Positions 5,163 through 5,197 of a stretch of DNA of 5,197 nt are shown here, piece by piece. The notes below the pieces were generated by a model, which worked only from the letters and a program-made list of their open reading frames with translations, was not told the DNA's origin and did no database searches. Source of the DNA: Methanomassiliicoccales archaeon (lineage in GTDB: Archaea > Thermoplasmatota > Thermoplasmata > SG8-5); NCBI GenBank assembly GCA_030636255.1, contig DAOVXH010000141.1, positions 1 to 5,197 on the forward strand, read 5' to 3'. The position numbers were made by a program, and so were the translations under genes. Position 1 is the stretch's first letter. Every line of letters begins with the position of its first letter.

Positions 5163-5197
5163 ATGAAACGAAACATCTCTTTTGATGAACGGGACAA
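5163..5197 (+). CDS. Start of a divergent gene, 3'-truncated by the window
   Basis: An ATG at 5163 opens a frame reading MKRNISFDERD and running off the window edge; an in-frame stop at 5151-5153 excludes an upstream extension. A TATA-like element at the correct distance and a divergent position to the hcp operon support a real gene. Eleven residues are too few to name a family. A transcriptional regulator is the guess suggested by the divergent layout and the shared inverted repeats, but the residues themselves do not show it. Confidence 0.5.
   Translation, partial: MKRNISFDERD

Overview
The window looks like the chromosome of an anaerobic archaeon, most plausibly a euryarchaeote of the Thermoplasmatota type. 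The pointers are a COG1019-type archaeal phosphopantetheine adenylyltransferase, a DUF2116-like zinc-ribbon membrane protein, a DUF835 protein (a family common in Thermoplasmata and relatives), a NikR-like regulator, archaeal TATA-like boxes with probable leaderless starts, and a short class III hybrid cluster protein. The lineage call is inference; no rRNA gene is present. Nothing here looks like a mobile element, CRISPR array, tRNA or rRNA.

Left part, + strand (1-2498). The window opens inside a ZIP-family metal transporter. Its stop overlaps the start of a NikR-like ribbon-helix-helix metalloregulator (TGATG), so transporter and putative metal sensor are probably translationally coupled. 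After a 70-nt gap comes a second coupled pair: a 65-residue zinc-ribbon/one-TM protein overlapping coaD (TAATG). The Shine-Dalgarno of coaD is embedded in the codons for the Gly-rich tail of the first protein. A DUF835 protein follows, probably from its own leaderless promoter. A GC-rich hyphenated palindrome at 2510-2527 sits between the convergent gene sets and may act as a terminator for one or both.

Right part, - strand (5039 to 2536). Three co-directional genes form a compact operon: an unusual ferredoxin-like protein (one complete 4Fe-4S motif, one three-Cys motif, a Cys-rich C-terminal region), a small cupin starting immediately after its stop codon, and the class III hybrid cluster protein. 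All ligands of the hybrid cluster can be located. The module probably deals with hydroxylamine or nitric oxide (nitrosative or oxidative stress); the roles of the first two proteins are not known to me.

Right edge (5040-5197). An intergenic stretch of about 20% GC separates the operon from a divergent gene of which only the first 11 codons are visible. This stretch is packed with TATC/GATA half-sites, several arranged as inverted repeats, one next to the likely TATA box and one over the start codon of the divergent gene. This is the best candidate here for an undescribed regulatory system: a regulator, perhaps the divergent gene product, controlling the hcp operon and itself.
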